Shown: positions 38,688-47,600, counted from the stretch's first letter. The stretch is DNA of 64,000 nucleotides from Streptomyces sp. NBC_01244 (GCF_035987325.1 NZ_CP108488.1:4402001-4466000), one strand, 5' to 3'. A program made the numbers and translations. Notes: generated by a model from the sequence alone, not told the origin.

Positions 38688-39221
38688 GTGATCCTCCTGC
38701 CGCTCGCTCCCCTCGAGGACGGCGCCCTGCCGGGCCCGGTCCTCACCGAAATCGCCACGCTCTACGCGACGAACCACGCGTTCTTCGAACTCAGTGGTGA
38801 TTTCCCCGACCCCGGCCGCATCACGGTCGAGCAGGTCGCCGCCGCCCTCGCCGACGAGCTCGCCCACAAGGGCGCCGAGGTCCTCCTCGCCCGCTCCGCC
38901 GGACGCCTCGTAGGCCTGGCCGCCACCCTCTCCCACGCCGGTCACTCTTCCTCCGGGGATCCGGCGTCCGAGGACCCCGACCCGTGGATCGGCCTGCTGC
39001 TCATCGACGCCACCGCGCACCGCGAGGGCTACGGCCGCGCCGTGGTCGCCCTGGTCGAGGACCGCTTCCGCGCCGCCGGACGGTCGGGCGTACGGCTCGC
39101 CGTGCTCGACGGCAACGAGAAGGCCCTCGCCTTCTGGCGGTCCCAGGGCTACGACTTCCTGCGCCGGGGCGCCGACCGCGAGGCGGGCCGCCCCTGCGTG
39201 GTCCTGCGCAAGGCCCTGTAG
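38688..39221 (+). CDS. GNAT-family N-acetyltransferase
   Basis: 177 residues. The acetyl-CoA motif A region is IGLLLIDATAHREGYGRAVVALVEDRFRAAG (RxxGxG-like REGYGRA), followed by VRLAVLDGNEKALAFWRSQGYDFLRRG, the typical motif B. The substrate is unknown. Starts with GTG at 38688, 15 bases after the terD terminator stem, implying its own promoter overlapping that region or read-through. Confidence 0.87.
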   Translation: MILLPLAPLEDGALPGPVLTEIATLYATNHAFFELSGDFPDPGRITVEQVAAALADELAHKGAEVLLARSAGRLVGLAATLSHAGHSSSGDPASEDPDPWIGLLLIDATAHREGYGRAVVALVEDRFRAAGRSGVRLAVLDGNEKALAFWRSQGYDFLRRGADREAGRPCVVLRKAL

Positions 39222-39227
39222 CCGGGG

Positions 39228-40703
39228 CTACGGCGCCTTCGGGGCCTCGGGCGTATGCGGCGCCTTCGGGGCCTCGGGGGCCTTGGGGGCCTTGGGGCGG
39301 TCCTTCCCGTACAGCCACACGTCCCAGACCTCCGTCAGGTCACGGCCGGTCTTCTCCTGCGCGTAGGCGGTGAAATCGGCCGTGCTCGCGTTCCCGTGCC
39401 GGTGCGCGGCGGCCCAGCCGCGCACCAGGGCGAAGAACTTCTCGTCGCCGGCCTCCTGCCGGATCCGCTGCAGGACCATCGCCCCGCGCCCGTACACCGG
39501 CGACCCGGAGATCTCCTTCGGGTTGCGCGGGGCGGCCGGCGGGAAGGCCCCCCAGTCCGAGCCCGCCTCCCCGTCGACGCGGGTGTCCCCGGCGAGGTAG
39601 GCGTCGAAGCGCTGCTGCGCGGTCGGCCCGCCGTGGTCCTCGGACCACAGCCACTGGGCGTAGGTGGCGAAGCCCTCGTTGAGCCACATGTCCTTCCAGG
39701 ACTTCGGCGACACCGAGTCCCCGAACCACTGGTGCGCCAGCTCGTGCAGCACCAGCTCCTGGCTGCCGGGCGCCCCCGAGAAGACCGGCCGGGTCTGCGT
39801 CTCCAGGGCGTAGCCGAGGGTGTGCTCCGGCAGCACGATCGCGCCCGTCGCGGAGAAGGGGTACGGGCCGAACCGGCCGATGCCCCACTCCACCATCTCG
39901 GGCAGCCGCGCGAGCGCGGCCTCGCTCTCCGCCGCCTCGCCGGGCGCCACCGCCGTGTAGACGGGGATCCCGGACGCGGTCCGCCCGGTCGTCACCTCGA
40001 ACTTCCCGACGGCCAGGGTCGCCAGGTAGCTCGCCATCGGCTCCGCGGAGTGCCAGGCGAACACGGTCCGCCCGTCGTCCTCCTCCGTACGGGAACGCAG
40101 CTCGCCGTTGGACACGGCCTCGTACCCCCGGGGGACGGTCACCGTGATGTCGTACGTGGCCTTGTCGCTCGGGTGGTGGTTCCCCGGAAACCAGGCCATC
40201 GACCCGACGGGTTCGCCGACCGCGACCGCGCCCTCGCCGCCCGGGGTGACGATCCACCCCTCCTCCGACCCGTCGGGGTCCGTCACCGTCCTGGGCCGGC
40301 CGGAGTAGTCGACCTCCGTACGGAAGACCTCGCCGCGCTCCAGGTCCTCGGCGGGGCGCACCGTCAGTTCGTTGCCGGTGCGGTTGAAGCGGGCCCCGGC
40401 GCCCTGCACGCTCACGCCCTCCACCTCGAGTCCGCTCAGATCGAGGTTGAAGGAGCTGAGTCCCTGCTCGGCACGGGCGGTGATGACGGCGGTGGCGTGC
40501 AGCCGCCCGTCGGCCGGGTCGTAGTCGAGGTCCAGGGAGTAGTGCTCGACCTGGTAACCGCCGTTTCCGGCCTTGGGGAAGAACGGGTCGCGCACCCCCG
40601 ACGCACCCGGCCGCCCGTGCACGGTCTCCCCCGTGCAGCCCGTGAGGGCGAGCAGGGTGGCGACGGCAGGGGCGGCGAGGCGGAAGAGAAAGCGGTGATC
40701 CAC
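39228..40703 (-). CDS. M1-family metallopeptidase lipoprotein
   Basis: 491 residues. Lipobox LTGC at Cys23, then an M1 aminopeptidase: zinc site HELAHQWF plus the distal Glu in WLNEGFATYAQWL, and the GxMEN-like loop is replaced by LPEHTLGYALE. It thus probably trims peptides outside the membrane. The tail KAPKAPEAPKAPHTPEAPKAP (last 20 or so residues, part shown) is a Lys/Ala/Pro spacer, perhaps wall-spanning. Ends seven bases from the convergent GNAT gene. Confidence 0.9.
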   Translation of the reverse strand: MDHRFLFRLAAPAVATLLALTGCTGETVHGRPGASGVRDPFFPKAGNGGYQVEHYSLDLDYDPADGRLHATAVITARAEQGLSSFNLDLSGLEVEGVSVQGAGARFNRTGNELTVRPAEDLERGEVFRTEVDYSGRPRTVTDPDGSEEGWIVTPGGEGAVAVGEPVGSMAWFPGNHHPSDKATYDITVTVPRGYEAVSNGELRSRTEEDDGRTVFAWHSAEPMASYLATLAVGKFEVTTGRTASGIPVYTAVAPGEAAESEAALARLPEMVEWGIGRFGPYPFSATGAIVLPEHTLGYALETQTRPVFSGAPGSQELVLHELAHQWFGDSVSPKSWKDMWLNEGFATYAQWLWSEDHGGPTAQQRFDAYLAGDTRVDGEAGSDWGAFPPAAPRNPKEISGSPVYGRGAMVLQRIRQEAGDEKFFALVRGWAAAHRHGNASTADFTAYAQEKTGRDLTEVWDVWLYGKDRPKAPKAPEAPKAPHTPEAPKAP

Positions 40704-40745
40704 GCGTCCGAGACTACGTCCCGTGGCGCTCCACCCCTCTCCTTG

Positions 40746-41303
40746 CTACTTGGCGAGGGCGTCCACGCCGGCCTTGGCGAACTTCTCGTCCAGGTCACCG
40801 CTCGGGGCGCCGGCCACACCGATGCCCGCGACCGGGGCGCCATCGGCCTGAACCGGGGTGCCGCCGCCGAGGAAGAGGGTGCCGGGGATGTCCTTCAGGT
40901 TCGGGGTCTGCGCGAGGCGGCCGGCGAGCACCGAGGTCGGGGCGTTCCAGGACACGGCGGTGAAGGCCTTGCGCTGCGCGGAGTCGTAGGACTGCGGGCC
41001 GGCGCCGTCGCCGCGCAGCGTGACGATGGTGTTGCCGTTGCGGTCCACCACGGCCACGGTCACCTTCTGGTTCTCCTGCTCGGCGGCGTGCAGCGCGGCC
41101 TGGGCGGCGCGGGTGGCGGCGTCGATGGTGAGGTGCGTGGAGGTGGTGAAGTTCTTCTTGTCGCCGTCCTTCTTCGCGACGGCGGCCGTGGCGGAGGCCG
41201 GAGCGGAGGCCGGAGCCGCGTTGGCGCTGACGGCGCCGAGGGCTCCGGCGCCGAGGACGACGGCGACGGCGGTACCGGTGAGAACGCGGGTGCGGGTGTT
41301 CAT
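40746..41303 (-). CDS. hbpS: HbpS-like secreted heme-binding protein (GlcG/HbpS family)
   Basis: 185 residues. Signal peptide (cleavage near ANA-AP), then a GlcG/HbpS domain: LTIDAATRAAQAALHAAEQENQKVTVAVVDRNGNTIVTLRGDGA and the hallmark LGGGTPV and GIGVAGAPSGDLDEKFAKAGVDAL. HbpS of S. reticuli is an octameric extracellular protein that binds heme and modulates the sensor kinase SenS. Here it is likewise divergent from a five-helix HisKA_3 kinase and its regulator. ATG 41303 follows AGGAG by eight bases. Confidence 0.85.
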   Translation of the reverse strand: MNTRTRVLTGTAVAVVLGAGALGAVSANAAPASAPASATAAVAKKDGDKKNFTTSTHLTIDAATRAAQAALHAAEQENQKVTVAVVDRNGNTIVTLRGDGAGPQSYDSAQRKAFTAVSWNAPTSVLAGRLAQTPNLKDIPGTLFLGGGTPVQADGAPVAGIGVAGAPSGDLDEKFAKAGVDALAK

Positions 41304-41732
41304 GTCTGCTGCTCCTGTGAACGTCGGCACGGCGGGCTGTCCTGCCGTTGCTCCAAGCCTCTCCCCGCCACCCCCTCCACCCCGTCCCCGTACCGGCTCC
41401 GAAGCCGACCCCCACCGGTTGACCCGGGGGTCAACCGATCGGCTGATGCGGCCTGCCCCGACCGGACGCTTACCTGGCCCTTCCACCCTGTCGGGCCCCT
41501 CCCCCGAGCCCCTTCCAGTCGTCCGGGGCTCAATCCAGCCGTCCGGCGTTTGAGGACCGGGGTCTGGGGCGGAGCCCCAGGAGCCTCGGGCGCAGCCCGG
41601 GCCGGACGGGTCAGGGCGGAGCCCTGGGAACGGTGGAAGGGTGGGTGGGGGACGGCCCCGCGCAGCGCCACCCAACCACCGCCCACACCAAACCGGCACC
41701 ATGGACAAACCGCACCACCCCAGGAGCACCCC
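41304..41732. promoter_or_regulatory. Divergent hbpS/senS promoter region with perfect palindrome at 41416-41437
   Basis: A 429-base region between the heme-binding and kinase genes. It holds CGGTTGACCC-GG-GGGTCAACCG, perfect 10-base inverted repeats with a 2-base spacer, about 113 bases upstream of hbpS. This is a candidate SenR operator. The kinase-proximal half contains the dispersed repeat (separate entry). Confidence 0.6.
41535..41660. repeat. Dispersed GC-rich intergenic repeat, copy C (reverse)
   Basis: Reverse-oriented relative of copies A and B: GTCCGGCGTTTGAGGACCGG, GTCTGGGGCGGAGCCCCAGG, then GGGAACGGTGGAAGGGTGGG and GGGGACGGCC. Ends about 70 bases before the senS start. Confidence 0.7.
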
Positions 41733-42935
41733 GTGACCACTGCGCCCCCGCCGAGCCCGGCGACCACCCCACCCCCAAAAGACACCCGCGCCCTCGCCAC
41801 GGTCATGCACACCGCGTTCTTCCTCCTCCTGGGCGCCTCCGTGGCCCGCTTCCTCCTCCGCCACCCCGACGAACCCCGCACCCCGTGGATCATCGCCCTC
41901 GGCATCACCCTGGCCCTGCTCTACGTACTGGGCCCCGCCCTCGGCGCCGCCCCCACCCTGCGCCGCCTCCTCTGGCTCGGGCTGGTCGTCGCCGTCTGGG
42001 TGGTCCTCGTCGTCCTCGCGCCGAGCTTCGCCTGGTGCGCCGTACCGCTCTTCTACACGGCCCTGCGCACCCTCCCGCCCCGCGCGGCCATCGTCCTCGT
42101 GGCCCTGCTCACCGTGTTCGTCGTAGCGGCCCAGCTCCGCCTCGCCCAGGCCTCCGGCTCCGAGCCCTTCGACCCCAACCTGCTGCTCGCCCCGCCCGCC
42201 GTCGCCGCGCTCGCCACCGCCGTCTTCGTCCACATGGAGCGCCAGGCGACGGCCCAGCGGACCCTGATCGACGACCTGATCCGAACCCGCCGGGAACTCG
42301 CCGCCACCGAACGCCGCGCCGGCACCCTCGCCGAACGCCAGCGCCTCTCGATGGAGATCCACGACACCCTGGCCCAGCACCTGTCCAGCCAGCAGATGCT
42401 CCTCCAAGCCGCCGACCGCACCTGGGACACCGACCCGGGCACCGCCCGGGCGCACGTCCGTACCGCCACCGACATCACCGCCCGCGGCCTCGCCGAGGCC
42501 CGCCGCCTGGTCCACGACCTCGCGCCGCCCGAACTCGCCGACGGCGCCGGCCTCCCCGACGCCCTGCGCGCGCTGGACGCGGGCCCGGACATCGAGGTCC
42601 GCTTCCACCTGGAGGGCGCGCCGGTCCCCCTCCCCGACCGCGCGGAGCAAGCGCTGCTGCGCATCGCGCAGGGAGCGCTGGCGAACGTACGGGAGCACTC
42701 GGGGGCCCGTACCGCGGCCCTCACCCTGAGCTTCCTGGGCGACCAGGTCGTCCTGGACGTCGCCGACGACGGCCACGGCTTCACCCCGACCCGTTCCGCC
42801 GCCGGGGAACGCGGCCACGGCCTCCCCGCGATGCGCGCCCGCGTCCGCCAGCTCGGCGGCACCCTGACCATCGAATCCACCGCGGGCGAGGGCACGGTCC
42901 TGTCGGCGTCGATCCCCCTGGAGCCCACCCCATGA
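41733..42935 (+). CDS. senS: SenS-like sensor histidine kinase (HisKA_3)
   Basis: 400 residues. About five membrane helices in residues 20-180, then a dimerisation/phosphoacceptor segment RQRLSMEIHDTLAQHLSSQQ with His in EIHDTLAQ, and an HATPase domain (RIAQGALANVREHSGA as N box, DVADDGHGF as G1, GERGHGLPAMRARV as G2). Matches the NarL-type class and the SenS layout. It probably senses redox state or heme through the divergent HbpS-like protein. GTG start with AGGAG; the stop overlaps the regulator's ATG (ATGA). Confidence 0.87.
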   Translation: MTTAPPPSPATTPPPKDTRALATVMHTAFFLLLGASVARFLLRHPDEPRTPWIIALGITLALLYVLGPALGAAPTLRRLLWLGLVVAVWVVLVVLAPSFAWCAVPLFYTALRTLPPRAAIVLVALLTVFVVAAQLRLAQASGSEPFDPNLLLAPPAVAALATAVFVHMERQATAQRTLIDDLIRTRRELAATERRAGTLAERQRLSMEIHDTLAQHLSSQQMLLQAADRTWDTDPGTARAHVRTATDITARGLAEARRLVHDLAPPELADGAGLPDALRALDAGPDIEVRFHLEGAPVPLPDRAEQALLRIAQGALANVREHSGARTAALTLSFLGDQVVLDVADDGHGFTPTRSAAGERGHGLPAMRARVRQLGGTLTIESTAGEGTVLSASIPLEPTP

Positions 42936-43585
42936 CCCCGAACGAGAACCCGGCCGCCGAGAAGGCGACCACCATCCTCCTCTGCGACGACCACGTCGTG
43001 GTCCGCGCCGGCCTGCTGGCCCTGCTCGGCAGCGAGCCGGACATCGAGGTGCTCGGCGAGGCGGGCAGCGGCGAGGAGGCGGTCGCGCTGGCGGCCAAAC
43101 TCCGCCCCGACGTGGTCCTGATGGACCTCCAGCTCGGCGAGGGCATCGACGGCGTGGAGGCCACCCGCCGCATCACCGCCGCCCCGAACCCCCCGCACGT
43201 CCTGGTCCTGACCACGTACGACACCGACGCGGACATCACCCGGGCCATCGGCGCGGGCGCCACGGGCTACCTCCTGAAGGCGGAACGCCCGGAGGAGCTG
43301 TTCGCCGCGATCCACTCCGCCGCCCAGGGCCGCACCACGCTCTCCGCCCCCGTGGCCAGCCGCGTGATGGCCCACATGCGCGGCACCCGGCCCACCCTGA
43401 CCGACCGTGAGCTCGACATCCTCGGCCAGCTCGCCCGCGGGCTCGGCAACCGCGACATCGCCCGCGCCCTGTTCATCAGCGAGGCCACCGTCAAGACCCA
43501 CCTGGGCCGCATCTACGACAAGCTCGGCGTCGACACCCGCGCGGGCGCGGTCTCGGTGGCCAAGGAGCAGCGCCTCCTTCCCTGA
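42932..43585 (+). CDS. senR: SenR-like NarL/LuxR response regulator
   Basis: 217 residues. Receiver domain (about 14-130): DD in LLCDDHVVV, phosphoacceptor Asp in DVVLMDLQLG, Thr in VLTTYD and Lys in YLLKAE. LuxR-type HTH at about 148-210: LTDRELDILGQLARGLGNRDIARALFISEATVKTHLGRIYDKLGV, given as the family pattern NRDIARALFISEATVKTHL. Translationally coupled to the kinase. In S. reticuli SenR activates furS-cpeB and hbpS; here the nearest candidate target is the palindrome at 41416. Confidence 0.9.
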   Translation: MTPNENPAAEKATTILLCDDHVVVRAGLLALLGSEPDIEVLGEAGSGEEAVALAAKLRPDVVLMDLQLGEGIDGVEATRRITAAPNPPHVLVLTTYDTDADITRAIGAGATGYLLKAERPEELFAAIHSAAQGRTTLSAPVASRVMAHMRGTRPTLTDRELDILGQLARGLGNRDIARALFISEATVKTHLGRIYDKLGVDTRAGAVSVAKEQRLLP

Positions 43586-43763
43586 GGCCTTCTCTCTGAG
43601 GCCTTCTCTCTCCGAGGCGGGGGCCGTCGGCATCGTCCATCCGTACGAGATCGCGCTCGTACGCCGCGCCGATCCCCCGCGGGCGGCCACCCGACAGGCT
43701 CGTCAGTGCCCGGACCACCCGAGCCGGCCCGGGCGCCACCAGCCGTGTCGAGAGGAACCCGCC

Positions 43764-44408
43764 ATGCCGACCACCGATTTCGTACCGGAACGCCGCCGCA
43801 TGCTCACCATGCTGGGCACCGGCGCCGCCGTAGCCGGGCTCGGCGCACTCGCCTCCACGGCGCCCGCCACGGCCGCCTCCGCCTCCGCCTCCGCCTCCGC
43901 CTCCGCCTCCGAGGAGCTTTCGACCGCCTCCTACGGCCCCGGCCCGGCGGGTTGGGCGGAGGACGAGCTGGCGATCAACCGCCTGCTGGAGACCTACCTC
44001 TTCGCCGTGGACACCAAGGACAAGACGGTCTTCCGGACCCTCTTCACCGACGACGCCGTCCTCACCGTGATGGCCCACCCCGACGGCACCGCCGGCATCG
44101 TCAAGTCCGGCATCGAGGCGGTCGTCGCCAACCTCGACGGCGCGGCGGCCTGGGGCTACTCCACCCACGTCACGGCCAACGCCCTCGTCCGCGTCACCGG
44201 CCGCCACACCGCGACCGGCGACAGCCACGCCACCGCCCAGCTCGTGTACCCGGCCACCGCAACCGCCCCGGAGACCGTCGTCGTACGCGGCATCCGCTAC
44301 CGCGACGAGTACGTGAAGTCCGCGGGCGTCTGGAAGATCCGCAAGCGCGTCTTCTCCCCGCTCTGGCAGTACAACGGCACGGCGGTCCCGATCAACTACC
44401 CGAACTGA
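43764..44408 (+). CDS. Tat-exported SnoaL-like (NTF2 fold) protein
   Basis: 214 residues. Twin-arginine-type signal ERRRMLTMLGTGAAVAGLGA, a spacer of repeated Ala-Ser (ASASASASASAS, encoded by six-base repeats at about 43876-43911), then a SnoaL-like domain: EDELAINRLLETYLFAVDTKDKTVFRTLFTDDAVLTVM, with AAWGYSTHVTANALVRVTG and YRDEYVKSAGVWKIRKRVFSPLW. NTF2-like folds bind or isomerise small hydrophobic molecules. It lies between two two-component systems and could be a target of either. Confidence 0.83.
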   Translation: MPTTDFVPERRRMLTMLGTGAAVAGLGALASTAPATAASASASASASASEELSTASYGPGPAGWAEDELAINRLLETYLFAVDTKDKTVFRTLFTDDAVLTVMAHPDGTAGIVKSGIEAVVANLDGAAAWGYSTHVTANALVRVTGRHTATGDSHATAQLVYPATATAPETVVVRGIRYRDEYVKSAGVWKIRKRVFSPLWQYNGTAVPINYPN

Positions 44409-44451
44409 ATCGACCGACGCGACCGACGCGGCGGACGCGGCGCCCCCGGGT

Positions 44452-45084
44452 TCACTCCAGCCCGATGAGTCCCCGGTCGACGGCCGCGCGCACGGCCGCC
44501 GTACGGTTCTCCACCCCGAGCTTCTCGTAGACGTGCACGAGGTGGGTCTTGACCGTGGTCCCGCTGATGAAGAGCGCCGAGCCGATCTCCCGGTTGGAGC
44601 GGCCCGTCGCGATCAGCTCCAGGATCTCGGTCTCCCGGGCCGTCAGCGCCGCACTCGGCGCCCGGTACCGGCTCATCAGCCGCGAGACCACCGAGGGCGA
44701 CAGCGCCGACTCCCCCGCCGCCACCGTCCGCAGCGCCTGGAACAGCAGGTCGGGCGGGGACCCCTTCAGCAGGTACCCCGCCACACCCGCCTCGACGGCC
44801 CGTACGACGTACGCGTCGGACTCGTAGCTGCTGAGCACGACCACCCGGGGCGGCGCGGGCAGCCGCCCGATCCGCCGCGCGGTCTCCACCCCACACATCC
44901 CCGGACCCATCCGGATGTCCATCAACACCAGCTCGGGCCGCAGCTCGCACACCATCCGCAGGGCGGCGCCCCCGTCGGCGGCCTCCCCGCACACCTCGAA
45001 CTCGGGGCACCCGCCCAACAGCGCCCGCAGCCCCGCCCGCACGACGGGATGATCGTCCACCAGCAGGATCCGGACCGGCGTCAT
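44452..45084 (-). CDS. NarL/LuxR-family response regulator
   Basis: 210 residues. Receiver: ILLVDDHPVV, phosphoacceptor in ELVLMDIRMG, VLSSYE, and GYLLKGS. HTH at about 142-205: LTARETEILELIATGRSNREIGSALFISGTTVKTHL (family pattern SNREIGSALFISGTTVKTHL). Cognate of the kinase encoded immediately upstream, with which it shares an ATGA overlap. Clearly related to the SenR-like protein at 42932. Convergent with the SnoaL-like gene. Confidence 0.9.
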   Translation of the reverse strand: MTPVRILLVDDHPVVRAGLRALLGGCPEFEVCGEAADGGAALRMVCELRPELVLMDIRMGPGMCGVETARRIGRLPAPPRVVVLSSYESDAYVVRAVEAGVAGYLLKGSPPDLLFQALRTVAAGESALSPSVVSRLMSRYRAPSAALTARETEILELIATGRSNREIGSALFISGTTVKTHLVHVYEKLGVENRTAAVRAAVDRGLIGLE

Positions 45085-45863
45085 CCCGACCCCGGTCCCG
45101 GCACCGGCACGCAGACCGACACCACCGTCCCTCCCCCACCCGGGCTGCTCTCCACCGTGGCCGTACCCCCCAGGTACGCGATGCGGCGGCGCAGCAGCCG
45201 CAGCCCGTCCCCGCCGGGATGCCCGTCCCCGCCCTGATGCGCGTGCCCGGCAGCCGCGGCCGGGTCGAACCCGACGCCGTCGTCCCACACGTCCAGGGCG
45301 AGTACGTACGGCTGGTAGGTCAGGGTCACCACGACGACCGAGGCCCGCGCGTGCCGGCGTACGTTGGCCAGGGCCCCCTGGGCCGCCCGCAGCACCGCGC
45401 CCTCGACCCTGCCCGGCACCGGCCGGGGTTCGCCCTCCAGCCGGAAGCGCGCCCCGTCCTCCGCGGCGCACAGCTCGCGCAGCACATCGGCCAGGGCCCC
45501 CCGCTCCAGCTCCACCGGAGCCAGGTCACGGATGATCCGCCGGGCCTCGGCAAGGTTCTCGCGCGCCGCGGCGGCCGCCTGCCGGACCAGCAGCCGGGCC
45601 CGCCCCGGCTCCCGGGTCCACTCCCGGTCGGCCGCGTCGAGCAGCAGGTGCATGCTGGTCAGTCCCTGGGCCACGGTGTCGTGCAACTCGGCCGCGAGCC
45701 GGTCGCGCTCCCGCAGCACCCCGGCCACCACGGCCTCGCCCTGCCCCCCGGCTCCCCCCACGCCCGTCCCCTCTCGCCACGACCCCCCCGGACGCGCCGA
45801 GCTTAATCCGGCGAACCCGACACCCCCGGGGGGCATCAGGAACTCTGATCCCCGTACCCGCAC
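45081..45863 (-). CDS. Soluble HisKA_3 sensor kinase lacking membrane segments
   Basis: Up to 260 residues. Phosphoacceptor AAELHDTVAQGLTSMHLLLDAADREW, then HATPase N box RAAQGALANVRRHARA, G1 DVWDDGVGFDP, and a C-terminal GGTATVESSPGGGGTV. There are no transmembrane segments, and the Gly-rich N-terminus is unlike a sensor domain; the real start may lie further in (GTG near VGGAGGQGEAVV). Its catalytic core resembles the SenS-like kinase at 41733, so it may be a duplicate that lost its membrane sensor, or a cytoplasmic sensor. Coupled to the regulator by ATGA. Confidence 0.8.
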   Translation of the reverse strand: MRVRGSEFLMPPGGVGFAGLSSARPGGSWREGTGVGGAGGQGEAVVAGVLRERDRLAAELHDTVAQGLTSMHLLLDAADREWTREPGRARLLVRQAAAAARENLAEARRIIRDLAPVELERGALADVLRELCAAEDGARFRLEGEPRPVPGRVEGAVLRAAQGALANVRRHARASVVVVTLTYQPYVLALDVWDDGVGFDPAAAAGHAHQGGDGHPGGDGLRLLRRRIAYLGGTATVESSPGGGGTVVSVCVPVPGPGSG

Positions 45864-45942
45864 CGCCCACGGGACGCCGTACGGGGCCCCCCGTCAGGAC
45901 GCGCGGGAGACCCCCTGCCCCGCACGTGACACCATCGGATAC

Positions 45943-46446
45943 GTGCTCGACATCGGCTACTCCCTCTCCCGGCGCTTCCCCGACCCCCCGCAGACCGACT
46001 ACCGCTCGGCGGACGTCCACTCGCTGCGCCACGACCTGTTCTGCGGGGACGTCTACCTCGCCGACACCAACGCGGACCGGGAAGTGTCCACAGCCTGGGG
46101 ATGGGTGCCCGTCCTGGACTTCGCCTGGGCGCTGTGCGACATCGTCGAGCAGCTCGACCAGGACCCGCGCGGCAGCCGCGCCGCCAACCGGCAGTACGCC
46201 GAGATCGACTTCACCGAGTCCTCGGACCGCATGCTCTTCGAGCGCCGCTTCGGGTGGGTCGACGTCGAGGCCGACTGGATGCCGTCGGAGGAAGCCCCCC
46301 TCACCTTCAGCCACCGCCTGCTGCGCCGCGAAGCCCGGGACTTCCTGCACGACGTGATCGCGGACCTCGTCGACATGCACGACGGCCTGGGCGACAACCC
46401 GGTCGTCTGGACCCTCCAGTCCCGCTTCCCCCGAGTCCCGGCCTGA
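45943..46446 (+). CDS. Conserved hypothetical protein, Asp/Trp-rich
   Basis: 167 residues from GTG (VLDIGYSLSRRFPDPPQTDY). Acidic and aromatic: CGDVYLADTNADREVSTAWGWVPVLDFAWALCDIVEQL, FTESSDRMLFERRFGWVDVEADW, and RREARDFLHDVIADLVD. No signal peptide or membrane segment; mostly soluble alpha/beta by eye. It resembles proteins conserved among streptomycetes that carry no named domain; immunity-like folds often look like this, but nothing in the context supports a toxin partner. Start chosen at GTG because no ATG fits; function unknown. Confidence 0.7.
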   Translation: MLDIGYSLSRRFPDPPQTDYRSADVHSLRHDLFCGDVYLADTNADREVSTAWGWVPVLDFAWALCDIVEQLDQDPRGSRAANRQYAEIDFTESSDRMLFERRFGWVDVEADWMPSEEAPLTFSHRLLRREARDFLHDVIADLVDMHDGLGDNPVVWTLQSRFPRVPA

Positions 46447-46750
46447 CCCACCGACCCTGACCCACCGGCCTGCCGGGCCGACGGGCCGGCAGGCCGACAG
46501 GCCGACAGGCCGACAGGCCGACGCCCTGCGGGGCCAACCAGGCTACCGGGCTGCCAGGCCACCTGACCACCGGGCCACCGGGAACGACCGGCCTCCGGCC
46601 CTCCGCGCCGCCGGGCCTGCGGGGCTGCGGGCCTGCGGGCCACCGGGAACGAGCGGCCTCTGGGCCTCTGGGCCTCCGGAATCAACCGGCCGGTAGGGTC
46701 GCACTCTTCGGGTCCGAACGGCCCGGAGTCCCCGTGAGGCACCGCCGACC
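46447..46750. repeat. Low-complexity tandem-repeat intergenic block
   Basis: Contains at least four tandem copies of the nonamer GGCCGACAG at about 46490-46525, and a longer imperfect pair (CCACCGGGAACGA...GGCCTC at about 46576 and 46640). Almost no A or T. No supported gene; the next gene starts at 46751. Confidence 0.65.
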
Positions 46751-47582
46751 ATGACCGACCCCGAGCACGACCACACGCACGACCACACGCACGACCACAC
46801 GCACGACCACGCGCACGACCCGGCGCCATCCGCCGCGGCCGCAGCCCGCGTACGACTCGACCGCGCACTGGCCCACCTGGCCGTCACCTTCCGCGGGATG
46901 ACCGCCCGGGCCGACGAGGGCCAGTGCGACTGCCACTGGGGCACCGCGGAGGAGCTCGCCCTGCTGAAGCTCCCCGGCACGGACCTCGACCCCGACCTCC
47001 TCCACCGCACCTGGAGCGCCCCCGACTGGAGCGACCACGGCGCCGTGCTGCGCCGCGTCCTGCCCCAGTTCGCCCGCGAGCTGACCGACGGCCTCGGCGC
47101 CCACGCGTGGGCCATCGGCCAGGTCGGCACCCAGCTCTACCGGGGCGAATGGCAGCAGTGGCCCGCGCCGCAGAGCGCGGCCGTACGGGAGTTCCTGCAC
47201 GCCTGGTGGGCCCACACCCTCCTCACCCCGGACCCCGCCGTCCCCGTGCACGAACTCCTCCCGCTGTGCGCCGAAGCCTCCGGCACCATCGGCCCCTGGC
47301 TGGCGGTCTGGGAGGACCTGCGCCACCCGGTCGCCGACCAGCACCTCGCCGACACTGTCGACGCATGGGAACGGGACCTCCTGTGTTACGCACTCCCCTG
47401 GTCGACGTGGTTCGTCTGGTCGGACGAGGAGACCGAAGCCGTACGGGCGGAACTGACCGACTGGCTCGCGGCCCGCGCGCCTGCGCGCCCACGGCGCCCC
47501 CGAAAAAATCCTCCACACCGTGCGGCTGCTCGGCCTCCACGACGGCGACCGCTGGGCCGACCCGCACTGGCCGTACCCGTGA
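46751..47582 (+). CDS. Conserved hypothetical protein with His/Asp-rich N-terminus, probably frameshifted
   Basis: The N-terminus HDHTHDHTHDHTHDHAHD (about residues 6-23) comes from 12-base tandem repeats and could bind metal ions. Then GQCDCHWGTAEELALLKLPGTDLDPDLL and WSAPDWSDHGAVLRRVLPQF, a helical soluble domain of unknown function. After DWLAARA (about 47480) the frame turns into Arg/Pro/Ala-rich nonsense up to 47671, overlapping the next gene. A +1 shift at the GC-repeat near 47473-47490 instead gives RAHGAPEKILHTVRLLGL and a stop at 47580-47582. A one-base indel is therefore likely. As written, the intact frame runs 46751-47671. Confidence 0.72.
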
Positions 47583-47600
47583 CCCGCCCGACGGAGCCCG

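Noticed and set aside
37799..38758. Long N-terminal extension of the ArfB gene
   Set aside because: That part of the frame is antisense to terD and lacks a ribosome site; MPGPYVIRG at 37798 is the family start.
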